Source: CAZEAB01 sp964552945
GTDB lineage: Archaea > Nanobdellota > Nanobdellia > Woesearchaeales > GW2011-AR9
Direction of reading: 5' to 3'
Length of the DNA: 42,837 nt
NCBI GenBank assembly: GCA_964552945.1
Contig: CAZKIP010000010.1
Location: 1 to 42,837 of the forward strand
Every line of letters begins with the position of its first letter. Positions within the stretch are counted from its first letter, which is position 1. Both the position numbers and the translations under genes were made by a program. Below, piece after piece: positions 31,312 through 39,924 of the stretch. The notes below the pieces were generated by a model that worked only from the letters and a program-made list of their open reading frames with translations, had not been told where the DNA came from and made no database searches.

Positions 31312-31968
31312 TTAACAACTCAAACTATTCTCTCCATCGTTCACACAATGAATCTTGTTTTCACCAATATTGTAAGAGTTAATTGAGCTGTCATCCACTT
31401 TTTCAAAACAACAAATCTTTCTAGCAGCTTCCTTGATAACAGGTAAATACTTATCTTCCATGGTATCAATTTCATCCTTCAAATCTGCAATCTCTTTCTC
31501 TTTGTCACTTATTTGATCATGGCTTTCGTCAAGCATTGTTTTGGAAACGCTGTCTTCTTTTTGTCTTTCTAAAGTTGAAATGTCTGCTTTCAATTCACCT
31601 GTGAGAATTTGACAATCCATTAAATTATTGGCACTTTCTCTGACGGCATCTTGTAAATCAGAATTTCTGTTTGAGCATGCTTCAATCTCTGAGGACACAT
31701 TTAGGTTCACTCCCAATTGATCGAGTCTTTCTTCAACTGAACTGACTATTGTTGCAGTGGTTGTTTCAGCATCGATTACAGCCGCTCCTGTGATGGCAGC
31801 TCCAGTGCTCCATATTAAAAAACCTACAACGATTATAATTGCTACAACTACCCATAAATTAACTTTTTTACCAAGAAATGGTTTTGAACTTTTCTTTGCC
31901 TCTTTTTTATCTTCTTTCTTGAAAGGATCTACCCTATTTTCAACACTTGTATCTGGAGTTTTATCCAT
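31312..31968 (-). CDS. membrane-anchored coiled-coil protein with AITG motif
   Basis: 218 residues. A charged cytoplasmic N-terminus (1-36), one TM helix (about 38-54), then GAAITGAAV (AITG at 58-61) and an external coiled coil (about 100-180). Cys pairs near the end (KICCFEKVDD, HCVNDGENSLSC) could form disulfides. The TM-AITG arrangement also occurs in the protein at 20030. Function unknown; it may be a surface spacer or part of an envelope complex. Confidence 0.75.
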   Translation of the reverse strand: MDKTPDTSVENRVDPFKKEDKKEAKKSSKPFLGKKVNLWVVVAIIIVVGFLIWSTGAAITGAAVIDAETTTATIVSSVEERLDQLGVNLNVSSEIEACSNRNSDLQDAVRESANNLMDCQILTGELKADISTLERQKEDSVSKTMLDESHDQISDKEKEIADLKDEIDTMEDKYLPVIKEAARKICCFEKVDDSSINSYNIGENKIHCVNDGENSLSC

Positions 31969-32030
31969 TTTATTACCTCTATGAATTTTTTTATAGAAAT
32001 GGAATACAAATAAAATATATAAATTTATGG

Positions 32031-32199
32031 CTTTTTAAGGCTCTGTAGAAATGCTATTTAAATTGCCGTAGCCGTCACCATAACCAACAACATCTTTGAT
32101 GTTTTGGTTGACGCTGACAGGTTGGGGGTTGCCCCCTTCGGGGTGACCTGTAGGCAATTTAGATGATTTATAAAGCAATTCTACAGAGCCTCTTTTTAA
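32031..32199. mobile_element. IS6-like MITE with 8-bp flanking repeats
   Basis: A 152-bp element (32039-32190) has terminal inverted repeats matching at 16 of 17 positions: ggctctgtagaaatgct against ggctctgtagaattgct. A further 8-bp pair (aaattgcc/ggcaattt) follows inside. ctttttaa flanks it on both sides (32031-32038 and 32192-32199, offset by one base). GG-x-TCTGT ends and 8-bp duplications resemble IS6-family elements. The interior has no ORF but forms hairpins (aaccaacaacatc/gatgttttggtt; acaggt...acctgt enclosing ccccttcgggg). A structured RNA is the alternative. Confidence 0.62.
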
Positions 32200-32281
32200 A
32201 GGACTTCAATAATCTTTTCTACACATTTAACCACAACTATTTTATAATAGACAGAATAATTTAACAATATCTCAAGATCCA

Positions 32282-32365
32282 ATGACGAACACTTATTTTC
32301 CCCGCAAATGGGATAATCGAAGTAGGCCGAGGATGAGAATACCTCTCTATAGGATAGTTTTTTAA
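32282..32365 (+). CDS. possible 27-residue basic microprotein
   Basis: Open frame MTNTYFPRKWDNRSRPRMRI and on to a TAA. It is strongly basic (Arg-rich), which can arise by chance. No clear TATA box or ribosome binding site at useful distance. Listed only because the spacer of 420 nt between 31968 and 32389 is otherwise filled by the MITE alone. Confidence 0.2.
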   Translation: MTNTYFPRKWDNRSRPRMRIPLYRIVF

Positions 32366-32388
32366 AAAAGGTCCCAATATATGGTCTA

Positions 32389-32670
32389 ATGATAAAAATA
32401 AACGGACATTATATAATGGTACTTCGTGGAGGACACCTTGGTGATCAAGCAGCTAAGGATCTTTATGGAGGAATTTGTGACTTATTTATGGAAGGAAATG
32501 ATGAAGCAAGAATTACTACAGACCATATTGATGCAAAAGTGAGCAATTCTAACAAATGCTTTTCAGTTGGGAATTTTACTGGTTACCAATTTACATACGA
32601 ATTTGAACATGAAACTGGAAAAGGCAGGGGGGCAATTCTTCTAAAAATAGACCCTTCTTACCTTAATTGA
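32389..32670 (+). CDS. hypothetical protein, 93 aa
   Basis: I do not recognise this protein. It is mixed alpha/beta, with IMVLRGGHLGDQAAKDLYGG and a C-terminal strand-rich part (FTGYQFTYEFEHETGKGRG, AILLKIDPSYL). No signal peptide or TM. The start could be the ATG at 32389 or the internal Met10. It lies alone, 73 nt before the metallopeptidase gene on the same strand. Confidence 0.55.
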   Translation: MIKINGHYIMVLRGGHLGDQAAKDLYGGICDLFMEGNDEARITTDHIDAKVSNSNKCFSVGNFTGYQFTYEFEHETGKGRGAILLKIDPSYLN

Positions 32671-32743
32671 GTTTCATTTATTGACTTTTATGTCTCACTT
32701 TTTGAGATAGATTTAAATCTTTTAAAACCATTCTTCCTCTAAT

Positions 32744-33535
32744 ATGTACAATACGTCTCACTATGCTCCAGCAAATCACTTCTCTAGATTGGAGAATATA
32801 GCAACAAGTGCTAAAAGTTATCAACCAGTTCGTGCTTTCTATTCCTCAGCTGCACCAATCGCTTCTCCTTCATACCAAATTTCAATGAGTTCTTTTGTTC
32901 CATCCATAAAACCATCACAACCTGCTTTTTATAGTGGGAATTCTAAAAGCTACTTACAAAATAACAATTCTTTCTATCAACTATTCCAACCTCAACAAGA
33001 ATACTTTTTTCAACCAGACAATTTTCTAAAACCAGGTAAAGGAACTAAGTTTGTAGGAAAGGCAGAAGAAGTAAAAGAGTTTGTAGAAGATGCTTTTGAA
33101 AAAATATTCAATTGTCCTTTTCCTAACGATATAAAAATAAGTGTTTTAAACAAAAAAGAATTTAGAAAAATTGCTCCTTCCCCAGCTACAATTGGAGTTT
33201 CTTTCAATCGTTCTCAACAAGGACTTCTCTCAGAAATATTTGTCCTTAACGATACTTTAGGAAGAACTCTTCTTACCGTCGGTCATGAGCTTGGTCATGT
33301 TCTTTCTCCGACCTTAGATAATCCTGTGGATGAAGAAGCAAAAGCATATTCTTTTTCATTCATGTGGATGGAAATTATCAAAAGATACAACATTGCTAAT
33401 TTGGGAGATGCTGTTATCTTGGAAAATCCTTCTTTGAATGGTTTACATGATGTAGCTTTTGAGTTTGTTATGGAACAAAAGAATGAAAATAATGGATGGC
33501 TTGAAATTTATCAACAAATTTTAGGATGTTCTTAG
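32744..33535 (+). CDS. HExxH zinc metallopeptidase-like protein
   Basis: 263 residues. The first 95 residues are low complexity, rich in Ser, Tyr, Gln and Pro, and probably disordered. The peptidase domain contains VGHELGHVLS (H181, E182, H185) and, 12 residues later, DEEAKAYSF, supplying a Glu as likely third zinc ligand, a gluzincin-type arrangement. No signal peptide is seen, so it may act in the cytoplasm or be exported by another route. It is just upstream of two envelope-associated genes. Confidence 0.75.
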   Translation: MYNTSHYAPANHFSRLENIATSAKSYQPVRAFYSSAAPIASPSYQISMSSFVPSIKPSQPAFYSGNSKSYLQNNNSFYQLFQPQQEYFFQPDNFLKPGKGTKFVGKAEEVKEFVEDAFEKIFNCPFPNDIKISVLNKKEFRKIAPSPATIGVSFNRSQQGLLSEIFVLNDTLGRTLLTVGHELGHVLSPTLDNPVDEEAKAYSFSFMWMEIIKRYNIANLGDAVILENPSLNGLHDVAFEFVMEQKNENNGWLEIYQQILGCS

Positions 33536-33555
33536 ACATGAATTCTCTCAAAACG

Positions 33556-33563
33556 TTTATATA
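33556..33563 (+). promoter_or_regulatory. TATA box of the large secreted-protein gene
   Basis: tttatata, 30 nt before the ATG at 33586, consistent with leaderless initiation of a two-gene operon (33586 and 36276). Confidence 0.55.
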
Positions 33564-33585
33564 ACCTTCTTCTTTTCTAAAAAAG

Positions 33586-36279
33586 ATGTTTAAGAGAGGT
33601 GTTTTAGTATTAGTTTTACTTTTATTTACTTTTTCAACTTTTGCAAATGGGCCAGGTTACAATGACTTGCAGAATCCTCAGAAAAAAATTGCCTATCTTC
33701 AGAAAAATTTTGGAGTTCAAATACTTTCAAATGTGGATAATGTTAGAGTTGTAAAGGATGCATTAGGCAATGAATTTGTTGGCATTTCTAATACTTTTTT
33801 TAACTATCGAGGCGCTACCATCGCTGGGGGAACTATTGTTTTAGATAAAAATGGAGATATTGTTTCTGCTGAACATGTTCTGGCTTCTTCTCCATTGCAA
33901 CACAAAGGAGTTTTAATGGCAGGAACTTTTTCTTTGAAAGGTAAAACCTTAACCATGGAAAAAGGAACCATGATTCTTGGTGATGATGCTAAAGATTTCA
34001 AGATTAAAGCAATGAAAGGAACCTCTCTAACTGTCAATGATGGGAAAGGTTACACAGGAGATATTAGTGCTGTAAATGGTCCGTTTAAAATAAAACATAA
34101 ATCTGGGCATGTTACAATTGATGGGAATGTTAAAGTTGTTAATGGAAAAATTTTATCTGGGGAAGGTATCGAAGCTCTCACTCCCGTTAAAGGGTTGTTT
34201 GCAAATATCGATGGTGAAGTTTCTTTCTCTAAGGGAAATGTAAATGGAAAAACGATTAGAGCAAAGGAATTCTGTCTAAATAAACATTGTTTTTCTTCAA
34301 AAAAAACTAGCACTTTTACTGTAACAGAAAAAATACCTCCAATATTGAAGGATGTAGCTTTTGATGCTTATGAAAAACGTAACAACCCTCGGGAGAAATA
34401 TGAATCTCCTTTAGGAATTACTATTCGGGGGAAAAATGTTAAATATCGTCATGATGGGAATTTAGAAGCGATAATAAATTCTAAATCGGGAGTCACTTTT
34501 GAAACCACTTCTAAAGAAATGTTTCTTAGGAGAGATAGTTCGGTAGTTTCAATTACTTCTGGAACTCCTGCTGCTAGAGTTAAAGTTTCAACAGATACTC
34601 TTCTATTAACTGAAGGAACTACAGATTGTTCAAAATCTCCTTTAAGTTGTGTACAAATAAAAAAATCTGGTTCTATCCATGTTAAGGCTCTTGATAATAA
34701 TCAGATGAAAATTACTCGATTCAAGGATATGCCAATGTTAAGTGTAGATTTAATTAAAGATGATAGTTCAGTTGATTTTATCGAACGTAAAAAAAATGGT
34801 CGCATTGGAGTGTCTATAACAAAGAAAGGTCTTACTGCTTATCCACCTTCATCATTACCGGGACTTGAAACAATGATTGCTTTCCAGAAAGTTGGTAAGG
34901 ATAAGAAAGTAAAAACAATGGTTGTTGATCCTTTAAACAAGAACTTTGTTACCATTGATGAAAATAGTGGTAAAAGGTCTATAAGTGGTTACATGGATTC
35001 CTGGGTGGCTAGGAATTATTATTCTACTTCGTATGGCGGTTTAATTCCTTCTGAAAAACAAAAAGAGTTTGATAAAAGATTAAAAATGTTATTTGGTGAT
35101 AGTTATTATACTTACTCTCAAGCAAGGTTAGATCTCTTTTACATCATAATGTCGAAGAATCCCAATATTGAAAATGTTGACCTTGAAATGATTTATGAAT
35201 CTCTTTCCAATACTAAAATGAATAAAAAACTTTCACAAGAAGAATTTAGGAAATTGATTAACATTTTTTCTGGTAATGCAGATGTTGAAGAGACCTCTGA
35301 ATTTTCTGAAATTTCTGAACTTTTGAAAAAAGATGGCAAAGGGTTATTATATGCTCGTTTACTTGAAATGTATTCAAAAGGAGAGTTGAGTAAGGCAGCT
35401 TTTGGAAGTTTAACTTCAAGACTCGGAGAAACTGATCCTTCTTTATTTTCAAAACCTGAAGATGTTTCCAGGTATTTAGAACTATTAAAAAAATTACCTT
35501 CTGAGAAAGAAGGATTTGAAGGAGAGTTTGCCAATAAAGTTAACATACTAGCAGGTATATACAAAAGATATCATCAAGGAGATAATAAAAATAATGATTT
35601 TTATGATGCAATGGAACAACTTGCTGCAACAGGTAGAATTTCTAATCCAAAAGGATTAAAATTGCCCGGTTATTTGTATGGTGAAAGTCTTCCACATTTT
35701 GTTAAATTTGCGGAAAATGCTGATTATTTCTATCCACTTAATGATGCTAAGTTGGATGATTTAATTGTACTTTATGCCGAGGAAAGTTCCTTAGCTTCTG
35801 AGATTTCTACTTATATCAATGTTGCTAATCAAAAAGATTCTAATTACAATTTTTTAAAATATGCTAATGAAATATATGATCAAAATCGTGCAGTAGGGAT
35901 TGATATTATGGAAAAATTAAGGAGGGCTAGTGTAAATCCTAAATTATCTGCAGAAACAAGAAACAATTTAAAATTTGAATATAGGCATCTGAGGACGGAA
36001 CTTTATTTTGCTGTATCAACTTGGGATCCACAGAATGATGGGGATGTGACTTCTTTTGTGAGATCTCTTCCTTCAGAAATCAGGAAAGATATCTTGAAAA
36101 TAGTTGGTTCAGAAAATTCTCTAATTTCAAAATCTGAAGTTGAAAAAGATTTGAAAAAATTAGCTAAAGAATACCTTCCACCTCCTCCTCCTCCTCCTCC
36201 TAGTAATAATCAACCCAATGAAAAAATTAGTTTGAGTAATATTGATAAATCAACAATAGCAGGAGAAACGGGACAATGA
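33586..36279 (+). CDS. large secreted protein, 897 aa
   Basis: A signal peptide is clear (FKRGVLVLVLLLFTFSTFA). Residues 30-350 are beta-rich with short repeated turns (GATIAGGTIVLDKNGDIVSA, KGTSLTVNDGKGYTGDISAV, SGHVTIDGNVKVVNGK), resembling a parallel beta-helix or other repeat fold of surface proteins. Residues 480-860 are helical. An eight-Pro run near 865 precedes a short tail. No catalytic motif recognised. It overlaps the next gene by 4 nt, so the two are coupled. Probably a surface or envelope protein. Confidence 0.82.
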   Translation: MFKRGVLVLVLLLFTFSTFANGPGYNDLQNPQKKIAYLQKNFGVQILSNVDNVRVVKDALGNEFVGISNTFFNYRGATIAGGTIVLDKNGDIVSAEHVLASSPLQHKGVLMAGTFSLKGKTLTMEKGTMILGDDAKDFKIKAMKGTSLTVNDGKGYTGDISAVNGPFKIKHKSGHVTIDGNVKVVNGKILSGEGIEALTPVKGLFANIDGEVSFSKGNVNGKTIRAKEFCLNKHCFSSKKTSTFTVTEKIPPILKDVAFDAYEKRNNPREKYESPLGITIRGKNVKYRHDGNLEAIINSKSGVTFETTSKEMFLRRDSSVVSITSGTPAARVKVSTDTLLLTEGTTDCSKSPLSCVQIKKSGSIHVKALDNNQMKITRFKDMPMLSVDLIKDDSSVDFIERKKNGRIGVSITKKGLTAYPPSSLPGLETMIAFQKVGKDKKVKTMVVDPLNKNFVTIDENSGKRSISGYMDSWVARNYYSTSYGGLIPSEKQKEFDKRLKMLFGDSYYTYSQARLDLFYIIMSKNPNIENVDLEMIYESLSNTKMNKKLSQEEFRKLINIFSGNADVEETSEFSEISELLKKDGKGLLYARLLEMYSKGELSKAAFGSLTSRLGETDPSLFSKPEDVSRYLELLKKLPSEKEGFEGEFANKVNILAGIYKRYHQGDNKNNDFYDAMEQLAATGRISNPKGLKLPGYLYGESLPHFVKFAENADYFYPLNDAKLDDLIVLYAEESSLASEISTYINVANQKDSNYNFLKYANEIYDQNRAVGIDIMEKLRRASVNPKLSAETRNNLKFEYRHLRTELYFAVSTWDPQNDGDVTSFVRSLPSEIRKDILKIVGSENSLISKSEVEKDLKKLAKEYLPPPPPPPPSNNQPNEKISLSNIDKSTIAGETGQ

Positions 36280-37073
36280 AAAAAGGGCAAATAACTATTT
36301 GGATAATCATTGGTGTCATTATCTTAGTTCTAACTTCCTTATTATTCTTTATAGATAGACCAGAACCTACTCAAGATACTTTAGATGTCAGTTCTGTCAA
36401 ATCCTCAGTAAAGTCCTGCATTCATAGCTCAACAAGTGATGCTCTCGTTTTAGTTGGAAAGCAAGGCGGTTATTTTAACGAAAATGGAGGGGTTACATTT
36501 GTCGAACATACTATCCCTATTTATTTTGACAAAGGAGTTTCTAAAATTCCGGATATGAATACTCTTGAGAAAGAACTTGCTGCAGCAACTTGGGAACCAT
36601 TAGATTCTTGCCTTTTCCTAGTTTCCTTAGAATATCCTCAATTAGATTTAACTTTAGGTGAAGTACATTCTAGTATCTCTGAAAATTCAATCAGAACTTT
36701 TGCTGAAGTTTCCTTGAAAATTAATGAAGAGGCAATCAATTCTGAGTTGGTTTCTGAGAAAACCACTATTCTTGACCTTTCTGAGGACCTTTTAGTTGAT
36801 TATGGTAAATTACAGACAATTGCAAATCAGATAGTAGAAATTCAAGAGAACTCTCCAAAAGGGTTACCTCTAAGCGATATCATGGAACTTGCTGAAGAAA
36901 ATAATGTCCAATTCGAGATTATTACAATTAACGACACTTTACTTCTTTCTTTGGTGGATTGGCAACTTTTCAATGCCCCATATTATTTTACTTTTGGTTT
37001 AAAGCATAATGAAGTTTCTTTTGAAGAAGACATTCAATTTGAAAAAGAACTTATGGAAGCCCTAGATAATTAA
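36276..37073 (+). CDS. pilin-like N-anchored envelope protein
   Basis: 265 residues. The N-terminus MKKGQITIWIIIGVIILVL is a K-K-G-Q class III-like signal followed by a hydrophobic helix, a frequent start of pilin-like proteins in archaea. The rest is an external alpha/beta domain with two Cys (KSCIHSSTS and DSCLFLVS) that could bond. The start codon overlaps the large secreted protein by 4 nt, so they probably work together at the surface. Whether it is cleaved by a prepilin peptidase is not known. Confidence 0.78.
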   Translation: MKKGQITIWIIIGVIILVLTSLLFFIDRPEPTQDTLDVSSVKSSVKSCIHSSTSDALVLVGKQGGYFNENGGVTFVEHTIPIYFDKGVSKIPDMNTLEKELAAATWEPLDSCLFLVSLEYPQLDLTLGEVHSSISENSIRTFAEVSLKINEEAINSELVSEKTTILDLSEDLLVDYGKLQTIANQIVEIQENSPKGLPLSDIMELAEENNVQFEIITINDTLLLSLVDWQLFNAPYYFTFGLKHNEVSFEEDIQFEKELMEALDN

Positions 37074-37127
37074 TTTGATGTATCTACCATCAAAAAGGAT
37101 ATATATCACCTTCACTTTTTATTTATA

Positions 37128-37724
37128 ATGATAAAAAACCTCTCACTTATTTTTGGTTCAAGAATGAAGGCTCAAGAGATTTTGTTCTTGAAAGAAGGTA
37201 TTAAGGAAGTTGTAAGACAGGGGTTTTCTGAATCTGAATTACCTAAAGTTGAAAAATATTGTAATGAGAACAATCTTAGTTTTGTCAAATCGCGATTTAA
37301 AGTTTTACTTGCGGATGAAAACTCTTATTCTAATAAAGGTCTCAGAATTTCTGAGGATGATAAAAGAGATGGTTTGTTTTTTGTTTACATCTCAAATGAC
37401 GAAGAGAAAGCGTGGTTGGCGGCTTATTATGAAATGATGGGTAATGATAAAGATTTAGGTTTGGTTCTTGGTTATCCTGAATGCTGTGTAGATTTTTTTA
37501 TGAAAAATTTTAATGCTAACAATCCAAACCCTGAACACATTCCTACAAACCCTTTCACCAATCTTACCATGCGTGAGCACGATTCTGTTTTAATCTCCCA
37601 TTTCCCTTGTAATTCTGATTGTGAGAAAAGTATGGTGATGGCTAGAAGAAATTTATTTGCTTTACAACAGTTGGACAAATCCTATGCAACCAATTTAATG
37701 AGCGATCTTCTTCCAAAGAGATAG
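37128..37724 (+). CDS. DUF483-like cysteine protein
   Basis: 198 residues. The central segment LVLGYPECCVDFFMKNF and the following TNPFTNL match what I recall of archaeal DUF483 proteins. Additional Cys occur in HFPCNSDCEKS. The Cys set suggests metal or cluster binding, but the biochemical role is unknown. A TATA-like gatatata lies about 29 nt upstream of the ATG. It converges on the lipoprotein gene with 6 nt between. Confidence 0.7.
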   Translation: MIKNLSLIFGSRMKAQEILFLKEGIKEVVRQGFSESELPKVEKYCNENNLSFVKSRFKVLLADENSYSNKGLRISEDDKRDGLFFVYISNDEEKAWLAAYYEMMGNDKDLGLVLGYPECCVDFFMKNFNANNPNPEHIPTNPFTNLTMREHDSVLISHFPCNSDCEKSMVMARRNLFALQQLDKSYATNLMSDLLPKR

Positions 37725-37730
37725 AAGATA

Positions 37731-38222
37731 TCATCTCCTTTGCAAGTTATCACATATCTTTGCAGTGCTTTCAATAACGAACCTAAACTCAATAGGAGGC
37801 CTGCCACTTGTTTTCCAGTACCCAAACATATTTTCAAGAGATTCTTTACAATAATCATTAATAAAATAAAATGGGTCTGTCTCATCGTCTTTATGGGGGA
37901 GGTTCTCATAAAACAAAAGAGCATCGTGGAGAGCTATTGCATAAAGAGTTCTAACTTTTTTTTCAAATTCTTCTGGAACTGGTCTACGATTTATTATTCT
38001 TAAAGTATCTTTCAATGCAGCTACTGCTTCTAAAGTTTCATCCCTTCTCAGCCGTCTTGCAGCTTCTTTGTATAAGAAGGAAACTTGTTTTGTTGAATCT
38101 TGTGTTGAGGATTCTTGAGATATACCTGCAGGTTGATAATCTTTAGCCCGAGGTTGATAAGAACAGGATGTAGCAAAAAGGGCAAGTGTTAGAGAAGCAA
38201 TTCCTTGAGCAATTTTATTCAT
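37731..38222 (-). CDS. lipoprotein-like secreted protein
   Basis: 163 residues. The signal peptide ends in a lipobox-like LFATSC, with C20 as the likely lipidated residue. A polar linker follows, then helices (VSFLYKEAARRLRRDETLEA, FEKKVRTLYAIALHDALLFY) with TPR-like spacing, suggesting protein contact at the cell surface. No enzyme motif is seen. Confidence 0.72.
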   Translation of the reverse strand: MNKIAQGIASLTLALFATSCSYQPRAKDYQPAGISQESSTQDSTKQVSFLYKEAARRLRRDETLEAVAALKDTLRIINRRPVPEEFEKKVRTLYAIALHDALLFYENLPHKDDETDPFYFINDYCKESLENMFGYWKTSGRPPIEFRFVIESTAKICDNLQRR

Positions 38223-38255
38223 TAAATAATAAAAAGAGTTCTTTTTTAATAAAAC

Positions 38256-39005
38256 TTACTTTAAAATTATGCCAACAGGGCAATGGTCAGATCCCATAAC
38301 ATCGGGAAGAATAAAAGCATCTTTTAACTCACTCTTCAACTTCTTAGAAACTAAAAAGTAATCTATCCGCCATCCAACGTTATTCTTACGAGCATTGAAC
38401 ATATAGCTCCACCAAGTGTAATTCTTTGGCTCTTTGTTAAATTCCCTAAATGAATCAATTAAACCTGCTTTAAAATATCTTTCTAGGCCATTAATTTCTT
38501 TTTGAGTATAACCTGCATTTTTATTATAATTTGCCTTGGGATGCGCCAAATCTATCTCTGTGTGGGCAACGTTTAAATCTCCACATACTACAACTGGCTT
38601 TTTGAAAGTATCAATAAATTTTGAAAAATCTTTATCCCATTTTTCTCTTCTTTCCAATCCAACTAAACCTCTCTTTGAATTTGGTGTGTAGACATTTATT
38701 AACACAAACTTTTCAAATTCTAAAGTTATAACTCTTCCTTGGTCATCATTCATTGGTCCATCTCCATATATAACGGAAAGAGGTTTAATTTTGCTAAAAA
38801 CTGCCGTTCCAGAGTAACCTTTTTTTTCTGCAGAATTCCAATAATGGTGTTCATAATCATGCATCATTTCATCTACTTGGTCTGGGTGAGCTTTAGTTTC
38901 TTGGATGCAAAGAATATCTGGTTTTTCTTTGTCTACAAATTTTTCGAAACCTTTTTTTACGCAGGCTCTGATTCCATTAACATTCCAGGAAATGATTTTA
39001 ATCAT
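38256..39005 (-). CDS. xthA: exodeoxyribonuclease III (AP endonuclease)
   Basis: 249 residues, full length. EEP-fold motifs: IISWNVNGIRA, ILCIQETKAHPD (catalytic Glu), NVYTPNSKRG, VVCGDLNVAHTEIDLAHPK, WRIDYFLVS and GSDHCPVG (catalytic Asp-His). It cleaves DNA 5' to abasic sites in base-excision repair and has 3' exonuclease activity in the family. No unusual change is seen. Confidence 0.96.
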   Translation of the reverse strand: MIKIISWNVNGIRACVKKGFEKFVDKEKPDILCIQETKAHPDQVDEMMHDYEHHYWNSAEKKGYSGTAVFSKIKPLSVIYGDGPMNDDQGRVITLEFEKFVLINVYTPNSKRGLVGLERREKWDKDFSKFIDTFKKPVVVCGDLNVAHTEIDLAHPKANYNKNAGYTQKEINGLERYFKAGLIDSFREFNKEPKNYTWWSYMFNARKNNVGWRIDYFLVSKKLKSELKDAFILPDVMGSDHCPVGIILK

Positions 39006-39087
39006 TTCCTGTCACCTCTATAAGGTTCCAAGATAAAATGGCCATATTTAATGTATAATTCATTCTGTATTTAAGTTTTTTTGTAAA

Positions 39088-39213
39088 TTAGAATGTTTCG
39101 TCTTCCAAACAATCATAACATCTTCCCTTTTTTGTGAGGTAAGACTTACAACAAGAAATCTTTTGTTTTTTAATCTTCACATTCATTAAATCTTCGATTA
39201 TAACTTTTTCCAT
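39088..39213 (-). CDS. 41-residue four-Cys microprotein
   Basis: Starts MEKVIIEDLMNVKIKKQ and continues KISCCKSYLTKKGRCYDCLE. The four Cys (CC then C-x2-C) could bind one zinc. The ATG is 1 nt after the stop of the preceding 42-residue ORF, indicating translational coupling, so I prefer this start to a longer frame that begins at 39291 and overlaps that ORF. Last gene of a three-gene operon. Confidence 0.6.
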   Translation of the reverse strand: MEKVIIEDLMNVKIKKQKISCCKSYLTKKGRCYDCLEDETF

Positions 39214-39214
39214 T

Positions 39215-39343
39215 TTAGTGACCAGAGGAATGTATTGGGCTTGGTTTCTCACATCCTTCATCGTAACTTTCCAATTCTTCAAGATACTCATCCAAAGGAT
39301 TTTTCTTTTTTTTCTTTTTTGGTTTAGAACTCTCTTTATTCAT
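39215..39343 (-). CDS. 42-residue charged microprotein
   Basis: Starts MNKESSKPKKKKKKNPLDEY and ends in HSSGH. A basic N-terminal run is followed by an acidic helix (LDEYLEELESYDEG). It starts 3 nt after the stop of the 140-residue gene and ends 1 nt before the four-Cys microprotein. The tight spacing on both sides is the main evidence that it is real. Confidence 0.55.
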   Translation of the reverse strand: MNKESSKPKKKKKKNPLDEYLEELESYDEGCEKPSPIHSSGH

Positions 39344-39346
39344 TTT

Positions 39347-39769
39347 CTAACTTGGAGTGTGTCTACTAAAAGTTTGTTTTTCATTTATAATTCCTCTTGG
39401 ATCTTCTTCTTCAGAGAGTGGTTGTTCAAAAAATGATCCGCTATCTCTATTTACTGGTTTTACAAATTGTTTTTGATAATGAGAATTCACTGCAGTTTCA
39501 AACCCTCTCAATTCTTCTGGGTTTAAAGGGAAATAACTATCTCCGTTACTTACATGAGGAGGAGTTGATTCGCTGCTAATTGATGTTCCCTGGCCAGTTC
39601 TCGCTAAATGAGGGACTACTTCTGCCACCTTTTTAGCAAGTCCATCTATGCTTCCAGACTCTTCAATTATTGGATGACCCATTCCTCCCGCGTAGAATCT
39701 CGAAACTGAAGTAGCTTCAGCAAAACCATCCTGTTTTAAACTTTTATATGCGTTGATTTTAACATTCAT
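39347..39769 (-). CDS. hypothetical protein, 140 aa, largely disordered
   Basis: Family not recognised. Only the N-terminal 55 residues look structured (INAYKSLKQDGFAEATSVSR, SIDGLAKKVAEVVPHLA). The rest is polar, Ser/Pro/Glu rich. The ATG has a ggaggt ribosome binding site 7 nt upstream. First gene of a compact operon with two microproteins. Confidence 0.65.
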   Translation of the reverse strand: MNVKINAYKSLKQDGFAEATSVSRFYAGGMGHPIIEESGSIDGLAKKVAEVVPHLARTGQGTSISSESTPPHVSNGDSYFPLNPEELRGFETAVNSHYQKQFVKPVNRDSGSFFEQPLSEEEDPRGIINEKQTFSRHTPS

Positions 39770-39924
39770 AATATTACCTCCAAGTCCGGAATATTATCGC
39801 TTTCTTATATAAAGTTTGTTGAGATTTGATATGATGGACTGATATGATTTTTCCAAAAAGTGTTCCTGTCCAGTTGTCACCAAAAATTTATATATTTTTC
39901 TTTCTGGAAACTTGTTGGTGTTAG

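Noticed and set aside
39088..39291. 67-residue frame as one protein
   Set aside because: Its first 26 codons overlap a 42-residue ORF in another frame that is spaced 3 nt and 1 nt from its neighbours; the ATG at 39213 is the better start.
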